Source of the DNA: Chloropicon primus
Taxonomy: Eukaryota > Chlorophyta > Chloropicophyceae > Chloropicales > Chloropicaceae
Direction: 5' to 3'
DNA: 64,000 nucleotides
NCBI GenBank assembly: GCA_023205875.1
Contig: CP060763.1
Span: 558,001 to 622,000, forward strand
Of this stretch, positions 38,061-47,809 are shown piece after piece. Each line of letters starts with the position of its first letter. Positions within the stretch are counted from its first letter, which is position 1. The notes under the pieces were generated by a model. The model was not told the DNA's origin. It ran no database searches and saw only the letters and a list, made by a program, of their open reading frames with translations. Position numbers and translations under genes: made by a program.

Positions 38061-38667
38061 CGCGCACCACCGGATGATGACGGCCACCACCCACCTGTCC
38101 CCTCAAAAGATGATGATGAGCAACAAGTTGAAGATTGAAGATTGAAATTGAAGAAGAAGATGCAGCAGCAGCAGCAGCAACGACGACGACGACTACGACG
38201 GCGGCGGCGGCGTGCACGACGGACGAAGAGATTCTCTCTCGTTCGCCTGGTTTGGTGCACGGCGGAGGAGCACGGCGACGACAGGTGCTTTGGATGAGAT
38301 TATTACACCCTTTTCATCACCTATCAATAAGGGTGATTATATTTTATTTAGTCTCAAAAGCGCCTCGCTAATCTTGGATTCCGGTTTTGTTCTTCTCCCA
38401 CAAGACGGAAAAGGTGGCCAACAGGCCACAAGAGGCCACAAGACGGAAAAGGTGGCCAACAGGCCACAAGAGGCCACAAGACGGAAAAGGTGGCCAACAG
38501 GCAACAAGAGGCCACAAGACGGAAAAGGTGGCCAACAGGCAACAAGAGGCCACAAGACGGAAAAGGTGGCTAATAGGCAACAAGAGGCCACAAGTCTCTT
38601 CCTTTTTGCCGAGGATGGAGTAAAGAATGGAGAGGTTGTGTGGACGACGACCCTTGCCATCATCATC
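38061..38667. promoter_or_regulatory. Divergent region with triplet runs and a 38-bp array
   Basis: 607 bp between ABC4 and the second ankyrin gene. It contains GAT/GAA/GCA/ACG/GCG triplet runs at about 38109-38215 and the 38-bp tandem array at 38399-38594. The ankyrin frame stays open across it but has no ATG before 38668. Confidence 0.5.
38399..38594 (+). repeat. 38-bp tandem repeat, 5.2 copies
   Basis: Units start at 38399, 38437, 38475, 38513 and 38551, with a partial sixth at 38589. Each begins CACAAGACGGAAAAGGTGGC. Copies differ by one to three bases, the last being most divergent. The units touch without spacers. The period is not a multiple of three, yet all three forward frames avoid stops across it. 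Confidence 0.95.
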
Positions 38668-39978
38668 ATGGTGACGACGAAGCAGCTGAGGGACGCGAGG
38701 GAGACGGTGGTGACCCTGAGGACGGCCCTGGACGAAGGCCTTATCGACATCAAGGAGTACAAGGAGGCCCAAAAAAGTTATCAGGAGTTACGGGCCAGGT
38801 ACCTGGAAATCGACTTCATCGAGAAGTCCGTTTCGTCCTCGAAGATAAGGATTATGATGGGGGAAGACTGCGGGACCACTGGAAGCTGGCTGTCCACCGG
38901 GGAGAAGAAGGTGTCCTGGGGGAGGGAGTGCAGCTTTGAGAAAGATTCGGCCAGCAACAACGGAGGGCACCCACAAGGTCGAGGAAAGAGGTGCAGGGAA
39001 ACGGAGCCCGCTTGGCTGCAGTCAACCGGTTACGCGTCCAACCGGTCAGGAAGGAGTGGTACCACGACCGACCGACCCTGCGAGACGGTTCACCAGTTCA
39101 CCAGCAGGCCGAGGACGGGGCTTCCACGGCGGTCCCCCTCGCCGGGGAACGACTGGTACAACGCGTGGCTCCAAGTTTTCGTGCGACTCAATAAGGTGGA
39201 CCAAATCGCTTTTGCCATGACTTGCAAGGGCTTCCGCAAGGTGCAGGCGCACGCCACTCGCAGCTCCAAGATCATTACCAGGCTTGACTTTTACAAGCAG
39301 ATGGAGCTCCCAAACTTCAGTCGGGATTGGTACGCCTGGGCTTACAACGACATGAAGCCAAGTGACAGTTTTGAGGAGTACAAGTCTTTCGACAAGTCAC
39401 TGGAGGGCAAGGGGGGAAACCTCTTCGACCACGACCTGATGGCCCTGGCCGCGCTTCAGGGCTCCCTGGACCGCGTCATGCTCCTGAGAAGCTTGGGTTG
39501 CTCGTGGAGCAAGCAGACCTGCGCCTGTGCGGGTCTTGGAGGCTACTTGGACGTTCTGATGTGGGTGAGAAGCATGGGATGCCCTTGGGACGAGTTGACC
39601 CACGCGAACGCCGCTTTTGGGGGGCACCTGAACATCTTGAAGTGGGCGTGGTCCCAGGGGCTCAAGCTTTCTTCGTTGACTTGCTCGTGTGCGGCGCGGG
39701 CCGGTCGCTTGGACATTGTGAAATGGGCACTGAGCGAGGGGTGCAGGTGGGATGCGATCACTCTCGCGAACGCGGCTTATGGGGGGCACCTGGACATCTT
39801 GAAGTGGGCTCAAAGTCTGACTCCTTCGATTCCTGACGCGCATAAGATCATCCACGGCTGCGCGACCCGGGGAGGTCACGAGGCTGTGATAGAGTGGGCG
39901 AACCAGTGCCGGAGAGCAGAAGGAAAGCAAAAGCAGAATGTACAACTGAAGGAAAGGCTTCATCCGCTAGAAGTGTGA
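38668..39978 (+). CDS. Ankyrin-repeat protein with F-box-like region
   Basis: 436 residues from ATG 38668 (MVTTKQLRDARETVV...), the first in-frame ATG after the tandem array. A short coiled coil (about 5-50) is followed by a disordered Ser/Arg/Gly stretch. Then NAWLQVFVRLNKVDQIAFAM followed by TCKGFRK matches the F-box-like segment of the gene at 12507. Five or six ankyrin-type units follow from about 260: SLGCSWSKQTCACAGLGGYL, RSMGCPWDELTHANAAFGGH, SEGCRWDAITLANAAYGGHL. The end (GGHEAVIEWANQCRR) closes a repeat and then a Lys/Gln tail. Such ankyrin/F-box-like genes are expanded in small green algae; the target is unknown. Confidence 0.82.
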   Translation: MVTTKQLRDARETVVTLRTALDEGLIDIKEYKEAQKSYQELRARYLEIDFIEKSVSSSKIRIMMGEDCGTTGSWLSTGEKKVSWGRECSFEKDSASNNGGHPQGRGKRCRETEPAWLQSTGYASNRSGRSGTTTDRPCETVHQFTSRPRTGLPRRSPSPGNDWYNAWLQVFVRLNKVDQIAFAMTCKGFRKVQAHATRSSKIITRLDFYKQMELPNFSRDWYAWAYNDMKPSDSFEEYKSFDKSLEGKGGNLFDHDLMALAALQGSLDRVMLLRSLGCSWSKQTCACAGLGGYLDVLMWVRSMGCPWDELTHANAAFGGHLNILKWAWSQGLKLSSLTCSCAARAGRLDIVKWALSEGCRWDAITLANAAYGGHLDILKWAQSLTPSIPDAHKIIHGCATRGGHEAVIEWANQCRRAEGKQKQNVQLKERLHPLEV

Positions 39979-40052
39979 AGAATTGTTGTTCCCAATAGAG
40001 TATGATAGAGTAATGATAATATTGCGTCTTCTAATCTATGAAACAATTGCAG

Positions 40053-41354
40053 TCAATCGCCATAAATGCATACCTTCCCCTTGCTTCCCGAGGCCATGAG
40101 AAGTCGGTAAGTGAAGTGCTCCGCGACGATGATGTGGTCCGTCTTCACGGTGTGCTTCCTCTTGAAGTACTTGCCTCCCCCGGTGGAGAATCCATAGATG
40201 TCCAGCCTCGTGCAAACGCCCAGCCTCACCATCTCAACCATCGCCATGACCCGGAGAAAGCCGCCGGTGGGATGGACGCCTTTCTTCTTCGGCTTCTTGA
40301 CCTTCTTGAAGATCTCGTAGATCTGCGACGCGTCCCTTCTCCACGGCGACTTTGCGCTCCCGTAAAGAAGAGGTGGAACCTTGCCCTTCATGAGATTGGG
40401 GTCCAAGTCCTTCGGTGGCCGCTTCGGATACATGTGGTACATCGTCGGCATCCGGTCGGGCTTGTGTGGCCCGATTCTGTAGTTGAACTGCGAAACCACC
40501 AGGCGTTACATAGAACGAGGCGAGGACAAAAGAGTCAGAAAGGAATGGGAAATGGTGAACTCCTGCGTTAATTTTTTTGTGCATGCATTCCTTACCTTAT
40601 CGAACATTCCGCTCACTTTCGTGCCCACTGCCTTCGCGTAAGGTTTGGTGATCACGTTATACCGGGCGACGAAGTCGTGTTCATCGATTTCCTTTCCGTA
40701 CTGACCCTTGATCATGTTGTCACCGTTGCCCACGATGGCGCAAGAGCCCCAGGATCCTGGCTTCAAGTCAGGAAACCTCATAATTTTCTCCTCCTCCGTC
40801 AGCTTTGAGCTCGGGTCAAAGTACCTGTGGAAATACGGGAGCCTCCTGTCGCCCGTGTGCTTGATCGAGCTCTCGTTCGCGCACTTTCGACTCAGAATGA
40901 TGCAGTCCCTGTCCTTTGCAGCAAGCTGCAGGACTTGCTTCGCGTAGTTTTCCGGGAGGGGACTCTTCCTTGGGGCTTTCGCTGGCTTCACCGTCATCCC
41001 ACCCGGGGACGTGAAGCAGTACTGCGGCGGATCCAGGCTTCCATCCCAGTCCTGAACCAGGCGCCTCTCCCCCGAAACCCAGGACAAAGCCCTCCTCCTC
41101 TCCGAACGCAGTGCTGCGACTTGAGCTGTGTCGTTCCTCCCAGAGTTCTCGCCTACGACTCTCCTCTTGTTCCCTCCACGTGGGGAGGAGCAAGACGCCA
41201 GCCCGACCGTGCAAAGGAAGCACAACACGAGGGCAACATGTCCGAGGTGATGGTGAGGGAAGAACCTCCTTCCCCTCATCCAACCTCTCCTCCAAGCCAC
41301 CAGCACCATCTTGGTCTCTGCCTTGCTCTCTTGTCCATGGGATCCCCACCCCAT
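40053..41354 (-). CDS. GT29 sialyltransferase-like glycosyltransferase A
   Basis: Two exons: 40596-41354 and 40053-40487 (donor GTAAGG, acceptor CGCAG, phase 0), 397 residues; ATG 41309 (MVLVAWRRGWMRG) is an alternative start. A signal anchor near residues 27-45 (HVALVLCFLCTVGLAS) implies Golgi type II topology. The large sialyl motif is SCAIVGNGDNMIKGQYGKEI and continues DEHDFVARYN. The small motif is HPTGGFLRVMAMVEM followed by LDIYGF. The very small motif is HIIVAE (HxxxxE). All GT29 motifs are therefore present. CMP-sialic acid or a related ulosonic acid would be the family donor; whether this alga makes it cannot be seen here. Converges on the ankyrin gene. Confidence 0.88.
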
Positions 41355-41527
41355 GAGCAAAATGAAGTGTAAATACGGTTACACCGAGAAGCCCTTTCGG
41401 TTCGAGCGAGAAAGCGCGGGAAGGCGTGAGCGGCGAGAGGTGAGTGTTCTAGCGAATGCTTTGGGCGGCGACCGAGGTCGTCACGGGGGAGGAGAGCTTT
41501 GAAGGTGGAAGCATCTTTGCGCGGTGT

Positions 41528-41584
41528 TTGAAACGAGACCTCCCTTGGGGAGAATGGTTGAGTAACGAGGATTTGGTGGGCTGA
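41528..41584 (+). promoter_or_regulatory. Promoter-proximal repeat element, copy G
   Basis: TTTGAAACGAGACCTCCCTT followed by AGAATGG and GAGGATTTGG (41567-41576), then TGGGCTG. The box lies 55 bp before the ATG at 41631. It parallels the element at 24321-24378 along its whole length with small gaps. Confidence 0.55.
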
Positions 41585-41630
41585 AACGTCGTTCTGTCTT
41601 CTCTGCTAACAGGAGGAGGGAGGGGGGAGC

Positions 41631-43076
41631 ATGGGTCGGCCGTCGGTTCTGGATCTCTTGGGGGGGAAGAAGAAGGAGGAGGAGGGTGGACGAAAGGCGG
41701 CGATGAAGGTGGAGCGAGGGGGCGAGGCCGGAAGCGGGCGAGTCTTGGGCGAGGGGACGGGGACGAAGAGGAGGGAGGACTCGGCTTGTATTCGACTCGG
41801 GCTGGGCAATGCGGCGACGAAGGAGGGTTCGAGGCGGAGAGCGTGGCTCTACAGGCCTTGCTCGAGGAAGAGAAAACCAGATCAGTCGGCTGGGCGGTTG
41901 TCGCCGCGAGAGGGGGACGCCAAGGTGCGCCGGAGCGCGACGAAGATCTCTGCATCGGACGAGGGGCTGTTGAGGGAGCTCCTGGCTTTCGTGAAGGGCA
42001 CCCCTCAGCTCGCTGGCGCGTCGCCTGGGACGGCTCGCGCGGGCTCCCCGGCCCCCAGGCTCTCCCTTGGCCTGGAGGACGTGATTGAGCGGGACCAAAA
42101 GGAAAGGGCAGTGTCGAGGCGACTGAGTTCCAGGATCCTGCGGCGGAGGAAAGCCAAGGATAGCAAAAAGGCGAGCAAACCGGGGGCATTGGACGAGTGG
42201 AAAGTCCTGGCGGGTCGGTACAGGGATTACCTTCACAGAAAGGGCTTGGGCACTTGCCTGCACTGGGAGCAGAGGTACAGGCCAAGCGATCTTGAGAATC
42301 ACCAGACAGTGAATTCTTCGTCCTGCGAACGCATACGCAGGTGGCTGCAGGGGTGGTCCGCGCGCAGGAGGGACGAGTTCAGCAGCGAGGGGGAGGGAGA
42401 TTTCGTAGACGCGGCGGGAGAGGGCACGGCGAAAGACTTCAAGAAGGCAGGATTGCTGCTAGTTGGGCCTCCGGGGAGCGGCAAGACAGCTGCAATCTCA
42501 GCCCTCGCGGCTTCCTGCCAAAAAGCATTGGTGGAAGTGAACAGCTCGGAGAGCAGAACTGGGGATAGGCTCAAGAAGAAAATCAAGGAGGCGACCCAGT
42601 CGTCGAGTGAGAACTCAAAGGAAGCCGTCTGCGCCATCGAGGAGATCGATGTGAACGTGCAGGAGGATCGCGGCTTCCTCTCCGCAATCGCGGACGTTCT
42701 GAGCACCACGAAGCGGCCAATGATGCTGACCTGCAATGACCTCAAAAGGATTCCGAGCAATATACTGGAGCTGGTAGAGGCCGTGGAATTCAGAAGGCCG
42801 TCCTTGAGGGATCTCTTCTGCCACTGTGCGCTGATCCTGATGGCTGAGTCGGTTCAGGTGGATTGGCAGGCCCTGCTCGGGTGGTTAGAACGCAATGGCG
42901 GGGGGGACTACAGGTCATGCGTCAACAACCTCCAGCTGTGCGGAGGCGCTGCGAGCGGGTGCCTTGGAAACGGCCAGGCTGCCGGTGATGGCGATCTGCC
43001 AACAGGCTGCGGGGTAGAGTTGGCGAGCCAGATGGATACGAAAACATTTGAGAGAATTGTCGCGCAGGAGGAGTAA
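41631..43076 (+). CDS. ATAD5/ELG1-like AAA+ ATPase
   Basis: 481 residues, intronless. A basic disordered N-terminus (1-190) is followed by HWEQRYRPSDLENHQTVNSS, the RFC-type entry motif. The AAA+ core has Walker A LLVGPPGSGKTAAISAL, then LVEVNSSESRTGDRLKKKIK and EATQSSS, which strongly recall ATAD5/ELG1. Walker B is CAIEEIDV with Glu in place, and sensor 1 is MLTCND. It ends soon after the lid (DYRSCVNNLQLC), lacking a long collar domain. ATAD5-RFC unloads PCNA and helps its deubiquitination after replication. RAD17 is a less likely alternative. A promoter-proximal element copy lies just upstream. Confidence 0.75.
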   Translation: MGRPSVLDLLGGKKKEEEGGRKAAMKVERGGEAGSGRVLGEGTGTKRREDSACIRLGLGNAATKEGSRRRAWLYRPCSRKRKPDQSAGRLSPREGDAKVRRSATKISASDEGLLRELLAFVKGTPQLAGASPGTARAGSPAPRLSLGLEDVIERDQKERAVSRRLSSRILRRRKAKDSKKASKPGALDEWKVLAGRYRDYLHRKGLGTCLHWEQRYRPSDLENHQTVNSSSCERIRRWLQGWSARRRDEFSSEGEGDFVDAAGEGTAKDFKKAGLLLVGPPGSGKTAAISALAASCQKALVEVNSSESRTGDRLKKKIKEATQSSSENSKEAVCAIEEIDVNVQEDRGFLSAIADVLSTTKRPMMLTCNDLKRIPSNILELVEAVEFRRPSLRDLFCHCALILMAESVQVDWQALLGWLERNGGGDYRSCVNNLQLCGGAASGCLGNGQAAGDGDLPTGCGVELASQMDTKTFERIVAQEE

Positions 43077-43183
43077 AGCCAAAAAAAATCAATATAGTCG
43101 ATTCAAAAATGCGGCGATCTCATAGTATAGCGTAATCCCCGTCCCCCAAACCCCTTCCCCGTCATCCCTGGCCCGCAAAATCT

Positions 43184-45382
43184 CTAGAACGTGTCCGAGT
43201 TATCCGGTAGCCTGTCCCACAAGTTCATCACTACGCCCTTGGCGTCGTTCCGCAGCTGCGGAGGCCTCATGAGGTAGCACCCAGCCAGCAGAGCGATGTA
43301 ATTGGGCGGTATCACGACAAGAAGCGCCGCGGCCAGCAGGCAAGTTGCAACGAACATAGTGCTTAGCCTCGGATCGGTCCAGAACACGAGGTGGAGAGCC
43401 TTCTCCACTCGCGAGGATATCAAAGCCACGTTGTTTGAAAACTCTTGGGAGATCCTCGCCACCGTCTTGATCCTCCTCCTCAAGTTGGAACTCTGAGTCT
43501 CCCCATGGTACGGAGACATTTTCTGCTCCTTGGAACTGGAGCCCAGCAGCTCCGAGGACCCTTCATCGACCATGTCGTCGTAAGCCTCCCCCGTGTCCTG
43601 CACCAGGTGCTCTTGCTCCCCGCTGGCGTCCCACCTAGGGCTGCCAGAGGGAGTGTCGTCCCCCTCCAATGTCCTGGAGGTGTCCGCGACCCTCCACGTC
43701 TTGTAGCTGACGAACTTGCTTTTGAACAATATCGAGTACTGGATGTTGGACTGGTACTGGTAGAGGGGCACCGCGGCGACGACCAGCAGCAAAACTGATG
43801 GAATGTACTTTGGGGTCAGGCATAACCTGCAGTAGCTGAGCAGCACCAAGATTGACGCCACGGGCTGCTGCCAAGACTGCAGGAATTTGAAGATCCTCGC
43901 AAACGGCTCCAAGATCAGGTCCACTTCCTGCTTTGCGTTTTTCGCCCTCCTCAGGGTCCTCCTCGCGCTGGTAATGGATGCCGTGAGGGAGTAGTCCCCG
44001 CTCTTGCTCCAGAGGTCCATCAGGTCCTCCGTGCTCAGCGACTTGAGCTCGTCCGGCATGGTCTGCATCACGGGCAGCTGCCTTGTCTTTGTATTCACCG
44101 GGGAGCAATAGACGTCGAGAACCTGCCAAAGAGATTCGTAGTTCAGGCACACCGACACGAGGACATAAGGGTTTGCCCTCTGTATCAGCTTGCTGGAAAG
44201 CAGGTTCATTTTCAGGTGGCACTTCTTGTTCGCAGGGAAGCACGAGGGCTGGATCTCTATCTTTCCCAGCAGCCTGGACGTCCGGAACCTCTCTTTCATT
44301 CCCGAGAAGGGCATGTGCACCTCCTCCACGAACGCGATCGTAATGTAACTCGTTGGCTCCAAAAGGTGGAACTCAAAGATGTCATTGAACGTGGGGGTGG
44401 ACGACTTGGGAACCATCTTGCTCTTCTTCCAGTGCGTCCCGCTGTATCCCACGTGGTGGAGAACCGCGTAGATAGAAGTGTTCCCGGCGAGGCTCAAGAA
44501 GTTGTAGTTGTGCAGGTCACAGATTTTGTGCAGGTGAATCCGGATGGACAGGGGCGCTTCCAGAGCTTTGTCGTCTCTCGACTCTCTGCTCGGGGAGAGG
44601 TCCATCTTCGACGTCGAGAGCGGTCTGCTTTCCGGCGAAACCGCGGCGCTCGGGCTCCTTCCAATGGTTCCAGCCGTCCAAGCCTCGTCGAGCAAGTCGA
44701 TAATCTTCTCCGAAACTCCCTCTGCGTTAAATATGTCCTCGTCCATGACGTGCATCCTCCTCTCCTCCGTAGCCATGGGCTCTGGGGTGGAGTCCGCCAG
44801 GGTCTGTGGGCTCGACGTCGCCGTCGTGCTGTCATCGGGGAGGTCAAACCACCCGTCCTCCTCTTGCTCGGTGGGCATGAGAGCGAGCTGCACCCCGAGC
44901 TTCGATTTGGGGCCGCAGGAGGTTCCCTTGAGGTCCAGAATCTCGACAAACCAAGCACCCTCGTCCGCTTGGATCCTCGGCACTTTGTCCAGATTCACCT
45001 TCGTGGAAGCCAGGGTAACCATCGAGTGCTTGCCCAAACTCATCTTCGTCCGCGTCGCCAGCGTGAAGACGACGTAGTGCCGCTCCCTCTCGTTCACTTT
45101 TCCGAGGTGCAAAGAGGTCTCACCGGGCCACTTCATCTCGTTCGTGACCGGGGAGGTCTGGCAGCCGTCAACCTCCACCTGAGCGACGCACGCGTTGGTA
45201 TCTTGGTTCCAAACTTGAACGAACAGCTTGGGCTTCTTCGTGAACGTGGCGTAAAGCTCCTGGACCAGTCGGCTGGTCTGAAGTTTCAGGTTGCAGACCC
45301 GAAGCCCGGATACCACCAGGGTCCACGATCCTAGGTTCCTGTGCATGATTGAGGCTTCCACCTCCCCGAACCCGTTCTCCAT
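43184..45382 (-). CDS. MCTP-like multi-C2 membrane protein
   Basis: 732 residues from ATG 45382 (MENGFGEVEASIMHRNLGSW...). Two or three C2-type beta domains are visible: LVVSGLRVCNLKL...KLFVQVWNQD near the start and SIRIHLHKICDLHNYN with WKKSKMVPKSSTPTFNDIFE near residues 290-340. Phospholipid-binding aspartates are incomplete. The C-terminal membrane region matches plant multiple C2 and transmembrane proteins (PRT_C domain): FWTDPRLSTMFVATCLLAAA, IPPNYIALLAGCYLMRPPQL and ending WDRLPDNSDTF. MCTPs tether ER to plasma membrane. No introns. It converges with the ATPase gene 107 bp away. Confidence 0.8.
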   Translation of the reverse strand: MENGFGEVEASIMHRNLGSWTLVVSGLRVCNLKLQTSRLVQELYATFTKKPKLFVQVWNQDTNACVAQVEVDGCQTSPVTNEMKWPGETSLHLGKVNERERHYVVFTLATRTKMSLGKHSMVTLASTKVNLDKVPRIQADEGAWFVEILDLKGTSCGPKSKLGVQLALMPTEQEEDGWFDLPDDSTTATSSPQTLADSTPEPMATEERRMHVMDEDIFNAEGVSEKIIDLLDEAWTAGTIGRSPSAAVSPESRPLSTSKMDLSPSRESRDDKALEAPLSIRIHLHKICDLHNYNFLSLAGNTSIYAVLHHVGYSGTHWKKSKMVPKSSTPTFNDIFEFHLLEPTSYITIAFVEEVHMPFSGMKERFRTSRLLGKIEIQPSCFPANKKCHLKMNLLSSKLIQRANPYVLVSVCLNYESLWQVLDVYCSPVNTKTRQLPVMQTMPDELKSLSTEDLMDLWSKSGDYSLTASITSARRTLRRAKNAKQEVDLILEPFARIFKFLQSWQQPVASILVLLSYCRLCLTPKYIPSVLLLVVAAVPLYQYQSNIQYSILFKSKFVSYKTWRVADTSRTLEGDDTPSGSPRWDASGEQEHLVQDTGEAYDDMVDEGSSELLGSSSKEQKMSPYHGETQSSNLRRRIKTVARISQEFSNNVALISSRVEKALHLVFWTDPRLSTMFVATCLLAAALLVVIPPNYIALLAGCYLMRPPQLRNDAKGVVMNLWDRLPDNSDTF

Positions 45383-46094
45383 GGTGGTGACACCTACGCC
45401 GTTCCCCTTCCTCTTCTCAGTCAGCAGGCCCTTCCATGCCTCTCTCTCTCTCTCTGTCTCTGTGTCTCTCTCTATGCTTTTGCTTTTGTGTTTCTCTTTG
45501 CCTGTCAACCGCCCTAAACTGGCTCAAAGTCACCCAAACCGCGGAGAGAGCTCAAACCATCGTCCATCCTCCATCCGCAAGTCCACCTCCGGCCTCTCTC
45601 TCTCTCTCTCTCTCTCTATGCCTCCCCGAGCACAGAGCTGATGTAGGAAGCCCACCAGGACACAAAGGCCTCCAACCTCACAAGGTCCTAAGGGGATACC
45701 AAGGTACAAAGGGGATGCCGAACGAGGAACGAAGCCCCACAGCCGTGGAGTGCTTGCTCTAGGTGGTACTCTGGCCACCCCAAGGTAGTCCCTTGCCCCT
45801 TCCTCCTGGCTGCCTTGGGAGGTGTCCAAGATCACAAAGGAAAAAAATTAACGACCGAGCGCGAGCGTCGGGTCGAGCGAGTGAGGAGGACAGCACGACT
45901 GGTCGAGAGGTCGAGACCTTTCCGTCGGTCGGGAGAGCCTCGCTCGAGGGGGCGGTCGCTTTGCTTGGATGTCCAGGGACGACGCCCGTGGGGAGAGGGT
46001 GAAGCAAGATCGATCGAGGTCGGATCAAGGGGAGTGAGTGAGTGAGTGTGTGTGTGTGTGTGTTGTGTGTGTTGTGTGCTTGAGTGTGAGTGCG
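45383..46094. promoter_or_regulatory. Divergent intergenic region, MCTP-like / RPP30
   Basis: 712 bp. Simple stretches include (CT)n near 45440-45475 and 45593-45617 and (TG)n near 46044-46075. Around 45660-45790 CAAGG-rich segments recur loosely. No gene is supported. Confidence 0.4.
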
Positions 46095-46856
46095 ATGTTT
46101 GACCTTCACGTCGGGTCGAAGCCGAGCGAAGCCTTCGTGCAGAGGGCGGAATCTCTCGGGTACAAGTGCATCGCGCGGGTACACAAACCCTCGGAGGCCA
46201 GCGGCAAGGAAGACGCTGCCGAGGACTCCTGCCCGGCAGATGAAGCTCGGTTGAAGGTGCTGAGGAGAGTCAACTTGGGTGCCTCCTGGGAAGCTGTTCC
46301 CAAGTTCAGGCAGGCTTACGACCTCGTGGGGGTGGAGTTTGACGGGTCGGCGCCCCCTGAAACCTTCAAGAGGCTGTGCGAGAAAGCGGAGTGCGACATC
46401 ATAACGCTCGACCTGTCCAAGTCCCAGCTGGCTGTGCACTTGCAGCCGGCCACAGTGCAGGCTGCGCTGAAGAGGGGCCTCGTGTTCGAGATCTTGTACT
46501 CGCCCGTCCTCGTGTCGGAGGAGACGAGGCGGCGAAACATTTTCAGCAACGCGAAGCTGCTGGTGAGGAGCACGAGGGGCAGGGGCCTCGTCCTGTCGAG
46601 CGGCACGGGGAACCCCCTGGACCTCAGGAGCCCCCTGGACGTTGCCAATCTGGCGACCCTCTTCGGCCTGAAGCCCGCACAAGCCAAAGTCGCGTTGGAA
46701 GGGGCTTGCAAGGACCTCGTGGAGAAGGCTCGTGCGAAGAAGGTGTTCAAAAGGGGCTTCCACCTGAGAGAAAAGTCGAGCGAGGAGATTGCCCAACAAC
46801 GGGAGGAGGAGGAGAAGCTTCGGAAGAAGAAGAAGCCGAAGATACTCAAGTACTGA
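46095..46856 (+). CDS. RPP30: RNase P/MRP protein subunit RPP30
   Basis: 253 residues from ATG 46095 (MFDLHVGSKPSEAFVQRAES...). This TIM-barrel-like protein is a core subunit of nuclear RNase P and RNase MRP, needed for tRNA 5' maturation and rRNA processing. Family hallmarks are the initial FDLH, CDIITLDLSKSQLAVHLQP in mid-chain, FEILYSPVL, RRRNIFSNAKLLVRSTRGRG followed by LVLSSG, and LRSPLDVANLATLFGL. The C-terminus is lysine-rich (RKKKKPKILKY), consistent with nuclear location. Length is normal. No intron. Converges on SEC11. Confidence 0.95.
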   Translation: MFDLHVGSKPSEAFVQRAESLGYKCIARVHKPSEASGKEDAAEDSCPADEARLKVLRRVNLGASWEAVPKFRQAYDLVGVEFDGSAPPETFKRLCEKAECDIITLDLSKSQLAVHLQPATVQAALKRGLVFEILYSPVLVSEETRRRNIFSNAKLLVRSTRGRGLVLSSGTGNPLDLRSPLDVANLATLFGLKPAQAKVALEGACKDLVEKARAKKVFKRGFHLREKSSEEIAQQREEEEKLRKKKKPKILKY

Positions 46857-47088
46857 CGGATGAGGTCGAAGGATCGCGGGCTGAGAAGAACCCCGCATAA
46901 CTGTATTGTGTATTCATATTATAAGCTTGCTGTACTCTCTTGCTGCTTCAAAAACCAGATCCTGGCACAGAGCCGCCTCGTTCACATCCAGCAGAAGGGG
47001 GAGAGAGAAGCGGTGATAGCGGGTTGCAACAGTAAAGCAGACCAGTATTTTACAAGTTCGAAGAATACACACCCCAACTGTCATTTTT

Positions 47089-47809
47089 TTAATCCTTGCT
47101 GGTGACGACGAGCAGGCCCAGGAACCCAATAAGAAGGAACTTGATCATCGGATAGTCGTTCATGTAGATGGTGGCCATGCCCGCGTGAGGAAGGTAGCCT
47201 ACCGCCCTTCCAAGCAAGTTTTCCTCGTGTATCCAGTCTACCCCAGGGTCGTACAAGACGCGGTCGTCGTTGTAGTTGTTGTCGCCCTTGGTGAGTATGT
47301 CGATCTGTTGACCCTCATCAAACTCTCCGCTCTTCTTGTGCATTCTCAACACCCTGTGCACAATAGGTATGTCCCTGCCCGGTAAGTTGAAGACCACAAT
47401 GTCCCCCGTCCCCACTTCTTTTTCGCCGTTGTACAAGAAAAGAATGTCGCCCCTCTCGAAAGCCGGCTCCATGCTCCCGCTCAACACCACCACAACCTGA
47501 GAGACAGACGAACGCAGACGCAGACGAAAGAGATCGGGTCGAAACGAACCCGAGGTGTCAGCTCACGCTCCCCCTGGACTGTCGCTGACCCCTCGCCCCC
47601 CCCCCCCTCGGTGCCAACGAGCGAGACCACAACGAAGGAGGAGGAAAGAAAGAAAGACTTACGGGAGACTCCGATCCGGTGGCGAGGATAAGACACTTCC
47701 ATATCATGAACGCCGAGGACACGATGAGCGCTAGGCCAAGCACCTGCGACACGAACTGTCGGATGCTCATGCCCCTGAGCTCGTCCACTATCTCGCCAAA
47801 CAAACCCAT
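47089..47809 (-). CDS. SEC11: Signal peptidase I catalytic subunit SEC11
   Basis: Two exons: 47663-47809 and 47089-47496 (donor GTAAGT, acceptor CTCAG, phase 0), 184 residues. It cleaves signal peptides in the ER membrane as part of the signal peptidase complex. Exon 1 holds the cytosolic start (MGLFGEIVDELRGMSIRQFV) and the membrane anchor (VLGLALIVSSAFMIWKCLIL). Exon 2 opens VVVVLSGSMEPAFERGD with the nucleophile Ser. VHRVL supplies the His of the eukaryotic Ser-His-Asp type, and ILTKGDNNYNDDR the Asp motif. The length is typical. A C-terminal hydrophobic segment (FLLIGFLGLLVV) ends the chain. Confidence 0.95.

Noticed and set aside
38399-38594. Possible CRISPR-like array
   Set aside because: The 38-bp units abut directly without spacers, and the surroundings are eukaryotic genes. 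It is a minisatellite.
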